Shown one piece after another: positions 43,474 through 52,304 of a DNA stretch of 64,000 nt. The DNA is taken from NCBI RefSeq assembly GCF_900177765.1, contig NZ_FXWI01000005.1, forward strand, positions 124,001-188,000, written 5' to 3'. Below the pieces are notes generated by a model. The model saw only the letters and a list, made by a program, of their open reading frames with translations, did no database searches and was not told the DNA's origin. The translations under genes were made by a program, and so were the position numbers. Every line of letters starts with the position of its first letter. Within the stretch, counting starts at the first letter, position 1. The stretch comes from Agreia sp. VKM Ac-1783. GTDB lineage: Bacteria > Actinomycetota > Actinomycetes > Actinomycetales > Microbacteriaceae.

Positions 43474-44619
43474 ATGATTCTGAACGAGCGCATCGGTTTT
43501 GAAATCGAGCTCCTCGCCCCGGCTGGAGCAGATCGGGGTACGCTCGCGGAGCGCCTCGCCCTGGAACAGGGCGGGCGGGTCGTGCGGTTCTTTCATACCG
43601 ATTCGGAGCCGTCACTTGTGCCGGGAATGGGGCACTTCTGGCACCTGACCCCCGGATTCACGGTGCATGACAGTCACGGGGCTCCCCTCGCCTCGCTTGT
43701 CGACGACATCACCATCGTCGCCGACCTCAGGCGCGACATGCAGCCAGCGATACAGGCCGCCGGGCGCCACGCCGCCGGTCCGAGTCGGCAGGCAGACGAA
43801 CACTCCTATCGCATCTTGTCCGACGACGCCCGCCTGCTGCGTCTCATCGCAGACCATACGCATCCGGATACGCCTTTTGCTCGGGTGCTCGACGACGTGG
43901 GCGTTCTCTTCGGAACCTCGGTCGAGACGATCGACACCGTGCGGCGGCTGCGCGACCGTGCGGGAGCGAGCATCGCCATGGCCACGTCGCTGGCACGAGG
44001 GCGTGAACGCCCGTGCGAGATCGTCACACCACCCCTGAGTCGCGATCATGAGGCCGCGCTCGAGATGCTGCTGCGGCCGGCCCGTGAACTCGAGTTCACG
44101 GTGCCGGTCGAAGCAGCGGTGCATCTGCATTTCGATGGGGCTCCCTACCGTTCGGTGGCTGCGTTCTCCAACCTGGTGCGCCTCTTCGGGCACTGGCGAG
44201 AGGCGCTGCATGTGGCGCTCGGCACCAACCCGGCGTGCACCCGGCTGCAGCCCCTGCCGCCGGCGCTTCTCGAGCTCGTCGATCGACCGGATGCCGCCGG
44301 CCTCGCCGAGACCGAACGCTGGGGCGGTCTGCAGACGGCAGCCATGGCCACCGGCCTGACCAAATATTTCGACATCAACCTCATCGCGCTGCTCACCGAC
44401 CGGCCGCCGCGCGACACGGTGGAGGTGCGCATCCTGCCCGCATCGCTGTACGCGGCAGACATCGTTCGCCGAGCCGCCTTCGTCGAGGCGTTGCTCTCCC
44501 GGTGCATCGAGCCCCGTCCGTTCCCCCGGCCGACGGGGGCTGACCCCTCCGCGCAGGCCGCGGAGCTTGCCGCCATGGTGGGAATCGTACATACGAACGT
44601 GAAGGCGACGACGCGGTGA
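43474..44619 (+). CDS. Amidoligase-family enzyme
   Basis: A 381-residue protein of the putative amidoligase (COOH-NH2 ligase) family, which uses an ATP-grasp-unrelated glutamine-synthetase-like fold. Family landmarks are RIGFEIELLAP (residues 6-16), AAVHLHFDGAPYRS (about 210-223), KYFDINLIAL and VEVRILPASL. Such enzymes join amino or carboxyl groups on peptides or cell-wall material; the substrate here is unknown. It lies 50 bases after the secreted repeat protein and 7 bases before a two-component kinase, so these may form one unit. Confidence 0.8.
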   Translation: MILNERIGFEIELLAPAGADRGTLAERLALEQGGRVVRFFHTDSEPSLVPGMGHFWHLTPGFTVHDSHGAPLASLVDDITIVADLRRDMQPAIQAAGRHAAGPSRQADEHSYRILSDDARLLRLIADHTHPDTPFARVLDDVGVLFGTSVETIDTVRRLRDRAGASIAMATSLARGRERPCEIVTPPLSRDHEAALEMLLRPARELEFTVPVEAAVHLHFDGAPYRSVAAFSNLVRLFGHWREALHVALGTNPACTRLQPLPPALLELVDRPDAAGLAETERWGGLQTAAMATGLTKYFDINLIALLTDRPPRDTVEVRILPASLYAADIVRRAAFVEALLSRCIEPRPFPRPTGADPSAQAAELAAMVGIVHTNVKATTR

Positions 44620-44626
44620 CGGTAGC

Positions 44627-45904
44627 GTGAGCGGCGTGCCCACGACCAGGCGGATTCGCGCGTCCTTCGCTGTCTCGGAGCGACGGCGACTCGTCGTCAT
44701 CATCGCGGCCGGGGCCGTGTATCTCGTCGCCCTGGCGGTCGCGTTGCGCTTGGAGTGGTATCCGCAAGGACTTCCGGGCTACGTCTACCTCGGGGTGGCC
44801 GCGGTCGCCGGCGCTGCGACCGCGCGCCGCTGGCCCTTGGAGGCCCTCGTACTCGTCACGTCGTTCACGGCGTACACGACTCTGGCTCCTCTGCCGGTAG
44901 AGCTCTACGGTCTGTATGTGGGAGCGCCGCAGGCCCTCGTGCCCCTCGCCATCGTCTCGTTCATCATGATCTCGGACGACGGCCCGGTGTTCGCACCGGC
45001 CGCCACCTTCGGCACCCTCGCGGTGCTCACCATCCTGCCGTGGCGAGACATCATCAGCGTTCTTCTCGAGAACCAACCGCTGGATCAGGCCCTCCGGCTC
45101 GACAGCGGTCAAGACAGGTCGGTTCTGGTGGCGGAGCTGGCCGCCTGTGTTCTGGTGGTCGTCTTCGCGCTGATGCTACGTCGACAGCGAAGCGCGGCCG
45201 CAGAGCTGGCCCTGAGAAACCTGGAACTCACTCAGCTGCGGGCCGTCGAGGTCGCCCGCATCGCCGAGCAGGAGCGCACGCGCATCGCCCGCGACATGCA
45301 CGACGAGGTGGCCCATCACGTCGCAGCCCTCGTCATCCGCGCGCAGGCAGCCTCGCGAGTCGCCGACACACAGCCCGAGCAACTCGCCCAGGCGGTGAAA
45401 GACATCGCCGAGGGCGGCCAAGACGTGCTCGCGCGCATCCGCACCGTGGTGCGCGTTCTCAAGTCCACGCCGGTGCGTGACACGGAGGCCCCGCTGCCTC
45501 TCGCCGACGAGCTCGAAGCACTCTTCGAGCGGGTGAGATCGATCGGCTACCGGGTAGACGACACCGTGCGGCTCGACGACGATGTTCCGCCGGCACATGC
45601 GGTGGCGATCATGCGGGTGGTGCAGGAGTCCGTGACTAACACGATGCTGCACTCCGCTTCGCGCTGGTTGCGGGTCGTCGTCGCCGAGGAACCGGCCGTG
45701 TGGACGGTGCGAGTGAGTGATCCTGGGCCTGCCAGGGAGCGGTTTCCTGACCTGCCGAAGGGCGGATCCGGGCTGGCGTCACTGGAGGAAAGACTCACGC
45801 ACCTCGGAGGCAGGGTCACGACCGGCGCCGACGCGGGCGGCTGGGCAGTGACCGCCAAGATCCCCCGTTCAGTTGTCGCCACCCGACGCGAGAAGACAGC
45901 ATGA
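44627..45904 (+). CDS. NarL-type sensor histidine kinase
   Basis: A 425-residue kinase: four or five N-terminal membrane helices (residues about 20-170), a short linker, HisKA_3 with the H box RIARDMHDEVAHHVAALV (about 222-239), and a HATPase_c domain ending GGSGLASLEERLTHLGG. The start is GTG 44627. No extracellular sensor domain, so it senses within the membrane. It overlaps its response regulator by ATGA. Confidence 0.92.
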   Translation: MSGVPTTRRIRASFAVSERRRLVVIIAAGAVYLVALAVALRLEWYPQGLPGYVYLGVAAVAGAATARRWPLEALVLVTSFTAYTTLAPLPVELYGLYVGAPQALVPLAIVSFIMISDDGPVFAPAATFGTLAVLTILPWRDIISVLLENQPLDQALRLDSGQDRSVLVAELAACVLVVVFALMLRRQRSAAAELALRNLELTQLRAVEVARIAEQERTRIARDMHDEVAHHVAALVIRAQAASRVADTQPEQLAQAVKDIAEGGQDVLARIRTVVRVLKSTPVRDTEAPLPLADELEALFERVRSIGYRVDDTVRLDDDVPPAHAVAIMRVVQESVTNTMLHSASRWLRVVVAEEPAVWTVRVSDPGPARERFPDLPKGGSGLASLEERLTHLGGRVTTGADAGGWAVTAKIPRSVVATRREKTA

Positions 45905-46575
45905 CCATCCGCGTGCTCGTTGTCGACGACCAGCCGATTGCCCGCGCGGGCATCGCCGCCATGCTCGACGCCGAGAGCGACATCGACGTGGTCGGCCAGA
46001 GCGCGGATGGCGAAGCTGCTGTGCGTGACGCACACGCGCTCGGCCCCGACGTGGTCGTCACCGACATCCGGATGCCGCGACTCGACGGAATCTCGGCGAC
46101 CCGGCGCATCCTGGCTGATCTCGAGTGCGCGGTCGTGCTGATCACGACCTTCGATGACGACGAATACCTCTTCGACGGCATTGCTGCGGGAGCCTCGGGC
46201 TTCCTGCTGAAAGACTCCGGGCCTGATCTTCTCGCGGCGGCGGTGCGATCGGCCGCGCGAGGGGACTCGCTGATCGACCCCGCCATGACTCGGGCTCTGA
46301 TCGAGCAGACAGTCGCGCCCGCTCGGCCAGAGGTGACACGCGCGCCGGATGCGCAGCAGCTCGCCTTGCTGAACGAGCTGAGCGAGCGCGAACGCGTGGT
46401 GCTCGGGGCCGTGGCCAGGGGCTTGAGCAACGTGGAGATCGCGGCCGAGCTCTGGGTGAGCGTACCGACGGTCAAGTCGCACATCTCGAGCGTGCTCGCG
46501 AAGACGGGTACGCGGACTCGTGTGCAGGCTGCGGTCTTCGCCTACGAGTGCGGGTTCATGACGCCGGGGGCGTAG
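45901..46575 (+). CDS. NarL-type response regulator
   Basis: A 224-residue partner of the kinase upstream. Receiver domain with VVDDQPIARAG (residues 7-17), phospho-acceptor Asp in VVVTDIRMPRLDG (about 54), LITTFDDDEY and FLLKDSG. LuxR HTH near residues 160-215 (LSERERVVLGAVARG, then VSVPTVKSHISSVL). Coupled by the 4-base overlap. Confidence 0.93.
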   Translation: MTIRVLVVDDQPIARAGIAAMLDAESDIDVVGQSADGEAAVRDAHALGPDVVVTDIRMPRLDGISATRRILADLECAVVLITTFDDDEYLFDGIAAGASGFLLKDSGPDLLAAAVRSAARGDSLIDPAMTRALIEQTVAPARPEVTRAPDAQQLALLNELSERERVVLGAVARGLSNVEIAAELWVSVPTVKSHISSVLAKTGTRTRVQAAVFAYECGFMTPGA

Positions 46576-46585
46576 GAACGGCCGC

Positions 46586-46948
46586 TTATGCGGTCGCCTC
46601 GCGAAGGGCGATCTCGACCATTTGGATGGCATGGGTCGGCTGAACTCCTAGCCGTCGCGTCAGCGCCGCGAAGTCGGCTGCCGCCATCTCGACGTCGCTC
46701 CGAGCCTGGTCGTTCGAGAAGGCGACGATCGTGCCGGCACGGCCTCTCGTCTCTACGATCCCGTCGGACTCGAGCTCTCGGTAGGCACGAGCCACGGTAT
46801 TCGAGGCGAGGCCGAGATCTGCCGCAAGCCTTCTGACGGTGGGTAGGCGCGTGCCGTGCAGCAGCTGACCGGTGTGAATCAGCTCTTGCAACTGACGTCG
46901 GATCTGCTCGTAGGGCGGAATGCCGGAGTTCGGATGGACGGTGATCAT
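46586..46948 (-). CDS. GntR regulator, YtrA subfamily
   Basis: A 120-residue short GntR protein: winged helix at residues about 10-75 (PPYEQIRRQLQELIHTGQL, LASNTVARAYRELESDGI) and a short helical dimer tail. The short C-terminal part defines the YtrA group, which usually represses its own operon of membrane or ABC genes. Its start overlaps the stop of the membrane protein gene by ATGA. The operon order is membrane protein then regulator. Confidence 0.88.
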   Translation of the reverse strand: MITVHPNSGIPPYEQIRRQLQELIHTGQLLHGTRLPTVRRLAADLGLASNTVARAYRELESDGIVETRGRAGTIVAFSNDQARSDVEMAAADFAALTRRLGVQPTHAIQMVEIALREATA

Positions 46949-47865
46949 CGATGGCTCGATACGACTGGTGCCGAGCCGTCGGCGAGTGCTGATGTGGCAA
47001 AAGTGGGGCCCCGGGACCACAACGGGTACAACACTGCCGCTGCGAGGAATGCGGCTCCGGCGCTGGCGGCCAGCCATGGCAGCGAGAGGCCCAGCCCGGG
47101 CACAAGCGAAACGTCGAGATTCATGATCACGTCTGCAATCGAGAGGGCAATCGAGGCCAGTCCGAGACCCATTGTGGTCGTCGCCAGGTCTCGTACGGCG
47201 AGCCATCGAACCACATCATTGCTCACCAGCTGCGCCTCGTTGCTCGCAATGCTCGGCCTTCCGACGAGAATTCTGCCCAACAGTTCGAACGCGACGAGGG
47301 CGGATGCGCCGAGCACAAGCAGCAGGAGAGAGGGAGAAGGAGCAGGGGAGAATCCGCCGAAGCGGGGTGACGTCGCGGTCACCACCGCACTCAGCACTCC
47401 GAGCGTTGCGGCGCCGCAGACGGATACCCACGCCGCGGTCCGCAGCCAGGTCGGTGTGGTGTCGGCGAGAGTGGCGCGCTGCACGTGCGCCACTCTGGGC
47501 CCTGCGGCCGTGGCGCGGCGGCGGCCCAAGCCGACCCACGAGCATCCGAATGCTGCGCCGGCTGCGGCGCCCAGCACAAGAAGATCGACCGCCGGCCCAC
47601 GACGGTCGGCGCCTATCCACCAGACGTACAGAGCGGAACCCGAAGTTCCCACTGCGATGCCTACGGCGATCGCAGTCAGTCGGCGCGTCCACCAGCGACG
47701 GGTCGCAACCGCAGACTCACTACGTGGTTCTCCTGCGGGAATGTCGCGGACAGCCGCGGTCGCCGCGCGGGTCGTGACCGGTCGCGAGTACGCGAGGAAC
47801 AGCGTGACAACGGCTACTCCGAGCAGCGTCAGCAGCGTCGGACCGGAAGTAGAACTGAATACCAT
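46945..47865 (-). CDS. Polytopic membrane protein, GntR-linked
   Basis: A 306-residue protein from ATG 47865 (the frame is open to 47922, but the extra residues lie over the promoter palindrome). It has about seven membrane helices, in the DUF1648-like style common beside YtrA-type GntR genes. No firm family. Coupled to the GntR gene downstream. Confidence 0.7.
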   Translation of the reverse strand: MVFSSTSGPTLLTLLGVAVVTLFLAYSRPVTTRAATAAVRDIPAGEPRSESAVATRRWWTRRLTAIAVGIAVGTSGSALYVWWIGADRRGPAVDLLVLGAAAGAAFGCSWVGLGRRRATAAGPRVAHVQRATLADTTPTWLRTAAWVSVCGAATLGVLSAVVTATSPRFGGFSPAPSPSLLLLVLGASALVAFELLGRILVGRPSIASNEAQLVSNDVVRWLAVRDLATTTMGLGLASIALSIADVIMNLDVSLVPGLGLSLPWLAASAGAAFLAAAVLYPLWSRGPTFATSALADGSAPVVSSHR

Positions 47866-47875
47866 AGCGCGACCC

Positions 47876-47893
47876 CTTTGTCTCAATACAAAG
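47876..47893. promoter_or_regulatory. Probable GntR operator
   Basis: CTTTGT-6-ACAAAG is a palindrome 10 bases before the membrane protein start, and TACAAA recurs at 47904-47909. The element is unusually A+T-rich for the region. YtrA-type repressors usually bind such sites before their operons. Confidence 0.5.
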
Positions 47894-47911
47894 AGAGTAC
47901 TGATACAAAAC

Positions 47912-48496
47912 TTAATACACAACCCTGCGGAGGAGTGCCGGGGCTGCCGCGGCGAACAGGCTCGCGGCCGACCCGCAGCCGACTATGGCGAGGATGAGGT
48001 TCGCGTCGCCGCTGATCACGCCCACGACGGCGCCGACCGCTGCCGAGGCGAGCAGTGCCGCCCCGAGCCAGTAGAAACCTCGCCAGAAGAGTCGCCCGAA
48101 GAAAAGAAAGTGGAGGCCGACGACCGCCGAGACGAGGGCGATTCTGAACTGGCTCTGCTCGGTGCCGGTCAGAACGAGGTTTCCTCCGACGATGGCGAGC
48201 ACCTCGGCGACGACGATGATCACGTATGCGCGGGACGAGAACAGGGTGCGACCGCGGGCTGGGCCGCCGTCTCTCGCCGTCCGCGTCAGCCGTCTCACTG
48301 CCGCGATGACGATCACGAGGCCGAGCAGGGAGGCGGCGACTTGGATGCAGAGGGCTGCGAAATCTGGCAGACCCGACGACCCCCAGAATCCCCATGCCAC
48401 ACCGAAGGCGCCGGAGATGATCGATCCGATGAGCGACCCTCGGTCGGACGTCGCGATGTCGGCTCGCAGACGCTGGTGTTCAGGCATCTCGTTCAT
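47912..48496 (-). CDS. Membrane protein
   Basis: A 194-residue product from ATG 48496 (MNEMPEHQRLRADIATSDRG), with five to six membrane helices and a basic cytoplasmic loop (RRLTRTARDGGPARGR). It resembles unnamed small polytopic proteins found beside GntR/MarR genes. It lies just upstream of the GntR-linked membrane gene on the same strand, with the palindrome between them. Confidence 0.7.
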   Translation of the reverse strand: MNEMPEHQRLRADIATSDRGSLIGSIISGAFGVAWGFWGSSGLPDFAALCIQVAASLLGLVIVIAAVRRLTRTARDGGPARGRTLFSSRAYVIIVVAEVLAIVGGNLVLTGTEQSQFRIALVSAVVGLHFLFFGRLFWRGFYWLGAALLASAAVGAVVGVISGDANLILAIVGCGSAASLFAAAAPALLRRVVY

Positions 48497-48552
48497 GCGG
48501 GCACGATAACACCGCGCCCTGTCCCAGCGTCGTTGGGCGTAGTCTTCAGGCC

Positions 48553-49074
48553 ATGATCGAGTTGCCTGAGCCGCCCCGATTGACCGTGCCGTCGACCGCG
48601 CTGAAGACGTCCTACCTCGTCGGCGAGCAGGCAGACATGCGGCATCGCGGATCGGATGCGTCGTGGTTGAAGGATGCGAGCCTCGACTTCGACGCCTATG
48701 TCGCCGAGCGAACGGGTGTGCGCGAACGCTGGGGTGTCGCGTCCGAGCTGTTCTGGTTCGCATCGGGGGAGTACTACATCGGCTCGCTCGTGATCAGGCA
48801 TGAGCTCACCGACGACGAAGGCGGCGGCCACATCGGCTATCACGTCGTCTATCCCTGGCAGCGTCAGGGTCACGCGACCCGGATGCTGCGGGAGGCTTTG
48901 GTGAAGTGCGCCGGCCTGGGCATCGAGCGGGCGTTGCTGACGGTCGCGCCCGAGAACGCCGCGTCGATCGAGGTCGTCCGACGCAATGGCGGCGTCGAAG
49001 ACCTCCTCAACCATGAGGGCGAGATGCGCTTCTGGATCAATACGGTCGCACGGGCTGACGCAGAACCGTCTTGA
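48553..49074 (+). CDS. GNAT family N-acetyltransferase
   Basis: A 173-residue acetyltransferase. Motif A is GYHVVYPWQRQGHATRMLRE (about 98-117) and motif B TVAPENAASIEVVRRNGG (about 137-154). ATG 48553. It overlaps the end of the GyrI-like gene convergently by 38 bases. The substrate is unknown. Confidence 0.9.
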   Translation: MIELPEPPRLTVPSTALKTSYLVGEQADMRHRGSDASWLKDASLDFDAYVAERTGVRERWGVASELFWFASGEYYIGSLVIRHELTDDEGGGHIGYHVVYPWQRQGHATRMLREALVKCAGLGIERALLTVAPENAASIEVVRRNGGVEDLLNHEGEMRFWINTVARADAEPS

Positions 49075-49651
49075 GCTTCTGCGGCGCCGTTCTGCGAGCG
49101 TCGCTCAGATAGACCTCATGGTGCAGCCCGTTGAACGTCAGCCCGTTCTGCGGCAGATACTCGTCGTGAAGTCGAGCGAGGGTCGGCCCTTCGTCGTCGT
49201 ACGACCCCACGTGCAGAATCTGGATGCTGCGCCCCTCGTCGAGCGTGATCAGTCGCGTCAACGTCAGGGCCGGGTTCGGCTTCTTGGCGGCGACCGTCGA
49301 GAGGGCGGCGGCGACGTCGTCTGCCGTGATCCACTCGGGCTGGTTGATCAGCGCCGTCCACCGCCACGAGTCTTTGTCGCGTGACACGAAGGCGTCGGTG
49401 TCATCGGCGGTCCAGAGCGCTTCGAGCGGACCCACCACGAAGTCGCGCCCGTGCGCTTTGCTGGCGAACTTGATCGTGTACGAGGTCGAGAACAGTGCTT
49501 CGATGGCCGCGGCGTAGGCGGGGGCCGTGTTCGGGTCGCCTTCGCCGTCGACGGCGAGGTAGTTCAGCGGCGGCACCACCACATCGCTGAACGTCGTGGC
49601 CGACGGGGAGTAGAGCGCCGCGTGCTCTTTCTTCACGTCGTACTTCTGCAT
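49037..49651 (-). CDS. GyrI-like small-molecule-binding protein
   Basis: A 204-residue stand-alone GyrI-like domain: VVPPLNYLAVDGEGDPNTAP (about 25-44), the central IKFASKAHGRDFVVGPLEAL and the HVGSYDDEGPTLARLHDEYL segment (about 146-165). Such proteins bind and sometimes hydrolyse cyclic or aromatic ligands. No regulator domain is attached. Confidence 0.88.
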   Translation of the reverse strand: MQKYDVKKEHAALYSPSATTFSDVVVPPLNYLAVDGEGDPNTAPAYAAAIEALFSTSYTIKFASKAHGRDFVVGPLEALWTADDTDAFVSRDKDSWRWTALINQPEWITADDVAAALSTVAAKKPNPALTLTRLITLDEGRSIQILHVGSYDDEGPTLARLHDEYLPQNGLTFNGLHHEVYLSDARRTAPQKLKTVLRQPVRPY

Positions 49652-49699
49652 GATCCGCAGACTAACGGGGCCGCGCTGCTGCCGCTACGGAGAGAACGA

Positions 49700-49730
49700 C
49701 GAAGACCCGGGTCGTGGACCCGGGCCTTCG
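49700..49730 (-). terminator. Hairpin terminator of the SmtB/His-rich operon
   Basis: The 14-base arms of 49700-49713 and 49717-49730 pair with one mismatch around a 3-base loop, 20 bases after the His-rich gene stop. The downstream sequence on the minus strand is only moderately T-rich, as usual in Actinobacteria. Confidence 0.7.
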
Positions 49731-49750
49731 TCGTGACGTTCTGATCGAGA

Positions 49751-50047
49751 TCAGTGCTCGTCGTAGTGCTCGCCGTGCGCGGCGTGCTTGTGACCGTCGT
49801 GGTTGTAGTCGGTGTGGTCACCGTGCTCGACGGCCTCGTGGCCGCAGTCGGCTCCGTGGGCGTGCTCGTCGACGGTGTGCTCGGCGACGCTCTCGTGCTC
49901 GTCGTAGTGGTCGTCGTGCAGAGCGTGGTGGTGGGTGCCGTGCACGTAGTCGGTGTGGCCCTCGTGCTCGACGGCCTCGTGGCCGCAGTCCGCTCCGTGG
50001 GAGTGCTCGACGACGGTGTGCTCGGCGTGGATCTCGGTGGTGCTCAT
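49751..50047 (-). CDS. His-rich tandem-duplicated metal-binding protein
   Basis: A 98-residue, very His/Asp/Glu-rich protein. It has two near-identical halves of about 44 residues, each with HGADCGHEAVEH and HTDY, and ends HYDEH. No signal peptide. It looks like a zinc (or nickel/cobalt) buffer or chaperone. It follows the SmtB-type regulator gene by 4 bases, so it is part of its operon. The opposite strand gives a Val-rich open frame that is only a shadow. Confidence 0.85.
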   Translation of the reverse strand: MSTTEIHAEHTVVEHSHGADCGHEAVEHEGHTDYVHGTHHHALHDDHYDEHESVAEHTVDEHAHGADCGHEAVEHGDHTDYNHDGHKHAAHGEHYDEH

Positions 50048-50051
50048 GTTC

Positions 50052-50357
50052 TTACTCTTTCTCTTCGGGTGTGTCTTCGGTGACGTGTGCGATCGCGTCG
50101 TCTACGACGTGCGCGATGTGATGGTCGGCGAGCTGATACTCGGCCTCGCGGCCTATTCGGGAGACGGTGATGATGCCCGCCTGACGCAGCGTCTTGAGAT
50201 GCTGCGATACGAGCGGCTGCGACATCCCGCTGAGACCCGTGAGCTCGCTGACCGTGGCGGGCTTGCTCGACAGGAGCCTCAGCAGGACCAGCCGAGACTC
50301 CGACCCCAGCACCTTGAAGAGTGCGGCGGTGGCTTCGAGTCCTGCTTCTGCTGCCAT
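50052..50357 (-). CDS. ArsR/SmtB-type zinc-responsive repressor
   Basis: A 101-residue winged-helix repressor. HTH around residues 36-66 (ATVSELTGLSGMSQPLVSQH). The C-terminal helix ADHHIAHVVDDAIAHVTE reproduces the alpha5 site of SmtB/CzrA exactly (Asp, His, then His 11 residues later and Glu 3 after that), which binds zinc. No alpha3 cysteines. It probably represses itself and the His-rich protein until zinc rises. Confidence 0.9.
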   Translation of the reverse strand: MAAEAGLEATAALFKVLGSESRLVLLRLLSSKPATVSELTGLSGMSQPLVSQHLKTLRQAGIITVSRIGREAEYQLADHHIAHVVDDAIAHVTEDTPEEKE

Positions 50358-50382
50358 GACTCGAGTTCATCACACGTATAAA

Positions 50383-50423
50383 CAAATGACAATACATTTA
50401 TGCAATCGATAATGATCGTCATT
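50383..50423. promoter_or_regulatory. Metal-regulator operator region
   Basis: An A+T-rich stretch before the SmtB-type gene contains CAAATG-6-CATTTA (50383-50400) and AATGA-3-TCATT (50411-50423). The second resembles zinc-regulator (Zur or SmtB) half sites. Which regulator binds is not known. Confidence 0.45.
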
Positions 50424-50432
50424 TACGCCGCG

Positions 50433-50888
50433 CTAGCCGGGGTGCGAGGCTAGTCGCTGCAGAGTGGACGTGAGTGATGCGCACTCGGTCGTGGTCAGCG
50501 TGTTGAAGTAAGCAGCGTCGGCCGATTCGACGTCGCGGGTGGCCGTGTTCGCCAGCTCGACTCCCTGCTTGGTGGGGTGCAAGGCAAAAGCTCGTCTGTC
50601 CTCGGGGTGCGGTTCCCGGCGAAGATACCCTTTGGTTTCGAGCGTGCGGAGCACTTGCGAGGTCATCATCACATCGAGTTCGGCGTGCCGCGCGAGATCG
50701 CGCTGAGTCACCGGCTGGGTGCGGTCCATCCAGGTGAGCGACGCGAGGAGCACGTATTGAACGTGGGTCAGGTCGTGGGGCGCGAGAGCTGCGCGGATCT
50801 GCCTCTGCCACGCGTTACTCGCTCGCCAGAGGGCGAGCCCGGGGCTCGATTGGGCATCCGGATAGTGAGTGTCGAGGTCGCCAGGCAT
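50433..50888 (-). CDS. MarR family regulator
   Basis: A 151-residue MarR protein: RDLARHAELDVMMTSQVLRT (about 65-84) is the recognition region and REPHPEDRRAFALHPT the wing. It follows the SRPBCC gene on the same strand with a 4-base gap, so the two form an operon under the palindrome at 51333-51350. Confidence 0.9.
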   Translation of the reverse strand: MPGDLDTHYPDAQSSPGLALWRASNAWQRQIRAALAPHDLTHVQYVLLASLTWMDRTQPVTQRDLARHAELDVMMTSQVLRTLETKGYLRREPHPEDRRAFALHPTKQGVELANTATRDVESADAAYFNTLTTTECASLTSTLQRLASHPG

Positions 50889-50892
50889 GGTT

Positions 50893-51318
50893 CTACTCTG
50901 AGGGATTTTCCGCCGCAGACAAGAGTTCGGCCATGGCTACCGGGAAGTCGCCGCTGATTTGCGGTCCAAGCGCTGGTCCTACCTCGTCGGAGCCGGGACC
51001 GTCGATGAAGAGTGTGTGCGTTACCGTCGTGCCGCCGCCTGGCGCGGGCGTGAGGTCATGTCGAAACGTCAGTTCAAGATCGCCGAAAACCGTTCGGTCG
51101 GCATACGTGGTGTCAGTGACCAACGCGACGATCGTCGACTGCATCGGTTCCTGGCCCTGGGGCGTGATCGTGAGCGTCGTTCCGACGGCGAACGGTCCGT
51201 GCAGCTCGAAGGAGTCTGAATTGGGGCCGATCGATGTGCCGGAGTGCAGCTTCGTCAGTGCGCCCCAGACCGCTGATGCGCTGGCGGTCGTCGTCTGCTC
51301 GTAGTTCGTGGTCCACAT
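50893..51318 (-). CDS. SRPBCC family protein
   Basis: A 141-residue START-like protein (polyketide cyclase/dehydrase-like): TTTASASAVWGALTKL near the start and VTHTLFIDGPGSDEVGPALG in the second half. The ATG has AGGAGGA 7 bases upstream. First gene of an operon with a MarR regulator, an arrangement typical of ligand-inducible detoxification or metabolism; the ligand is unknown. Confidence 0.88.
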   Translation of the reverse strand: MWTTNYEQTTTASASAVWGALTKLHSGTSIGPNSDSFELHGPFAVGTTLTITPQGQEPMQSTIVALVTDTTYADRTVFGDLELTFRHDLTPAPGGGTTVTHTLFIDGPGSDEVGPALGPQISGDFPVAMAELLSAAENPSE

Positions 51319-51332
51319 GGCAATCCTCCTAG

Positions 51333-51350
51333 TAGTAAGTGCGCTTACTA
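51333..51350. promoter_or_regulatory. MarR operator
   Basis: TAGTAAG-TGCG-CTTACTA is a perfect 7-base inverted repeat with a 4-base centre, 14 bases upstream of the SRPBCC start. The size and symmetry fit a MarR dimer and autoregulation by the operon's own regulator. Confidence 0.7.
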
Positions 51351-51488
51351 TATCACTCCGAGGTGTGTCGGCGGAAGCGGCGGCTTATGGCCCGCAGCCG
51401 CGCCGCTATAGCTGGCCCACCGACTTTGTCAACGGTTCAAAACGGCTTCGACGCCTGCCGGTAGAACGGAACAGACGAAGGGATCACC

Positions 51489-52025
51489 ATGAGTTCACGG
51501 GCATCCTGGACTGCTCCGCATCTGCCCGACGAGGAGTCGGCGCTGCGGCGGGCCAAGCGCCCCCGCAGCATCCTCGCGGGCCCGTACGGGCATCCGTTTC
51601 ACGCTTTGATGATCACCGTGCCGATCGGCGCCTGGACTGCGAGCCTGGTGTTCGACATCCTCGCTCTGTTCGGCGTGGAGCCCGAGGCCTTCTCGCTCGC
51701 TGCGCAATGGCTGGTCGCGATCGGCATTGTCGGCGCACTGCTGGCCGCTGTCTTCGGCCTCATGGATCTCTCGAAGCTGACGAGCGGCACTAGGGCGCGC
51801 CTCATCGCCCTCACTCACATGGTCTTCAACACCATCGCGATTCTGCTCTTCGCGGGCAGCTTCATCGTCAGGCTCACGCAGCCGGATCAGGTGAGCGTCG
51901 CCGGGTTCGTGCTGAGTGTCGTCGCCATGCTCTGTGTCGGCTTCTCGGGCTTCTTGGGCGGCGAACTGACCTATCGGTACGGGGTGCGAGTGGCCGACGA
52001 GGAAACGCAGCAGCGCGGTTACTGA
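51489..52025 (+). CDS. DUF2231 membrane protein
   Basis: A 178-residue protein with four membrane helices. DUF2231 landmarks are GPYGHPFHALMITVPIGAWT (about 36-55), followed by paired helices and GFLGGELTYRYGVRV near the end. The histidines could bind haem or metal; function unproven. ATG 51489 with a GAAGGGA ribosome-binding site. Confidence 0.88.
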   Translation: MSSRASWTAPHLPDEESALRRAKRPRSILAGPYGHPFHALMITVPIGAWTASLVFDILALFGVEPEAFSLAAQWLVAIGIVGALLAAVFGLMDLSKLTSGTRARLIALTHMVFNTIAILLFAGSFIVRLTQPDQVSVAGFVLSVVAMLCVGFSGFLGGELTYRYGVRVADEETQQRGY

Positions 52026-52304
52026 TCGCGCCCAACGAAGAGATTAACTCGAAACGCAATCTGCTCGTCGGCGCGATCGGAGTCGGCCTCCTCGCTCTCG
52101 TCGTCAATAGATCGGGGCGCCCGAGCCGCTAGCTGCGGCTCCGGGGATGCGTCGGCGCTGCTCTCAGGCGCGTCTGGTGCGCATCGGAGGGCGACCTCTC
52201 AGCATCGGGTCATTGTCGGGTGATCGGGACTCGTGTAGGAAAGACAATAGACGATCGTCTAACGAGAATGCTTCCTTCTCGTCGCCTGACCCGAAAGGCT
52301 CCCT

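Noticed and set aside
49754-50083. Val-rich 109-codon ORF on the plus strand
   Set aside because: Exactly antisense to the His-rich gene; valine codons are the complement of its His/Asp codons.
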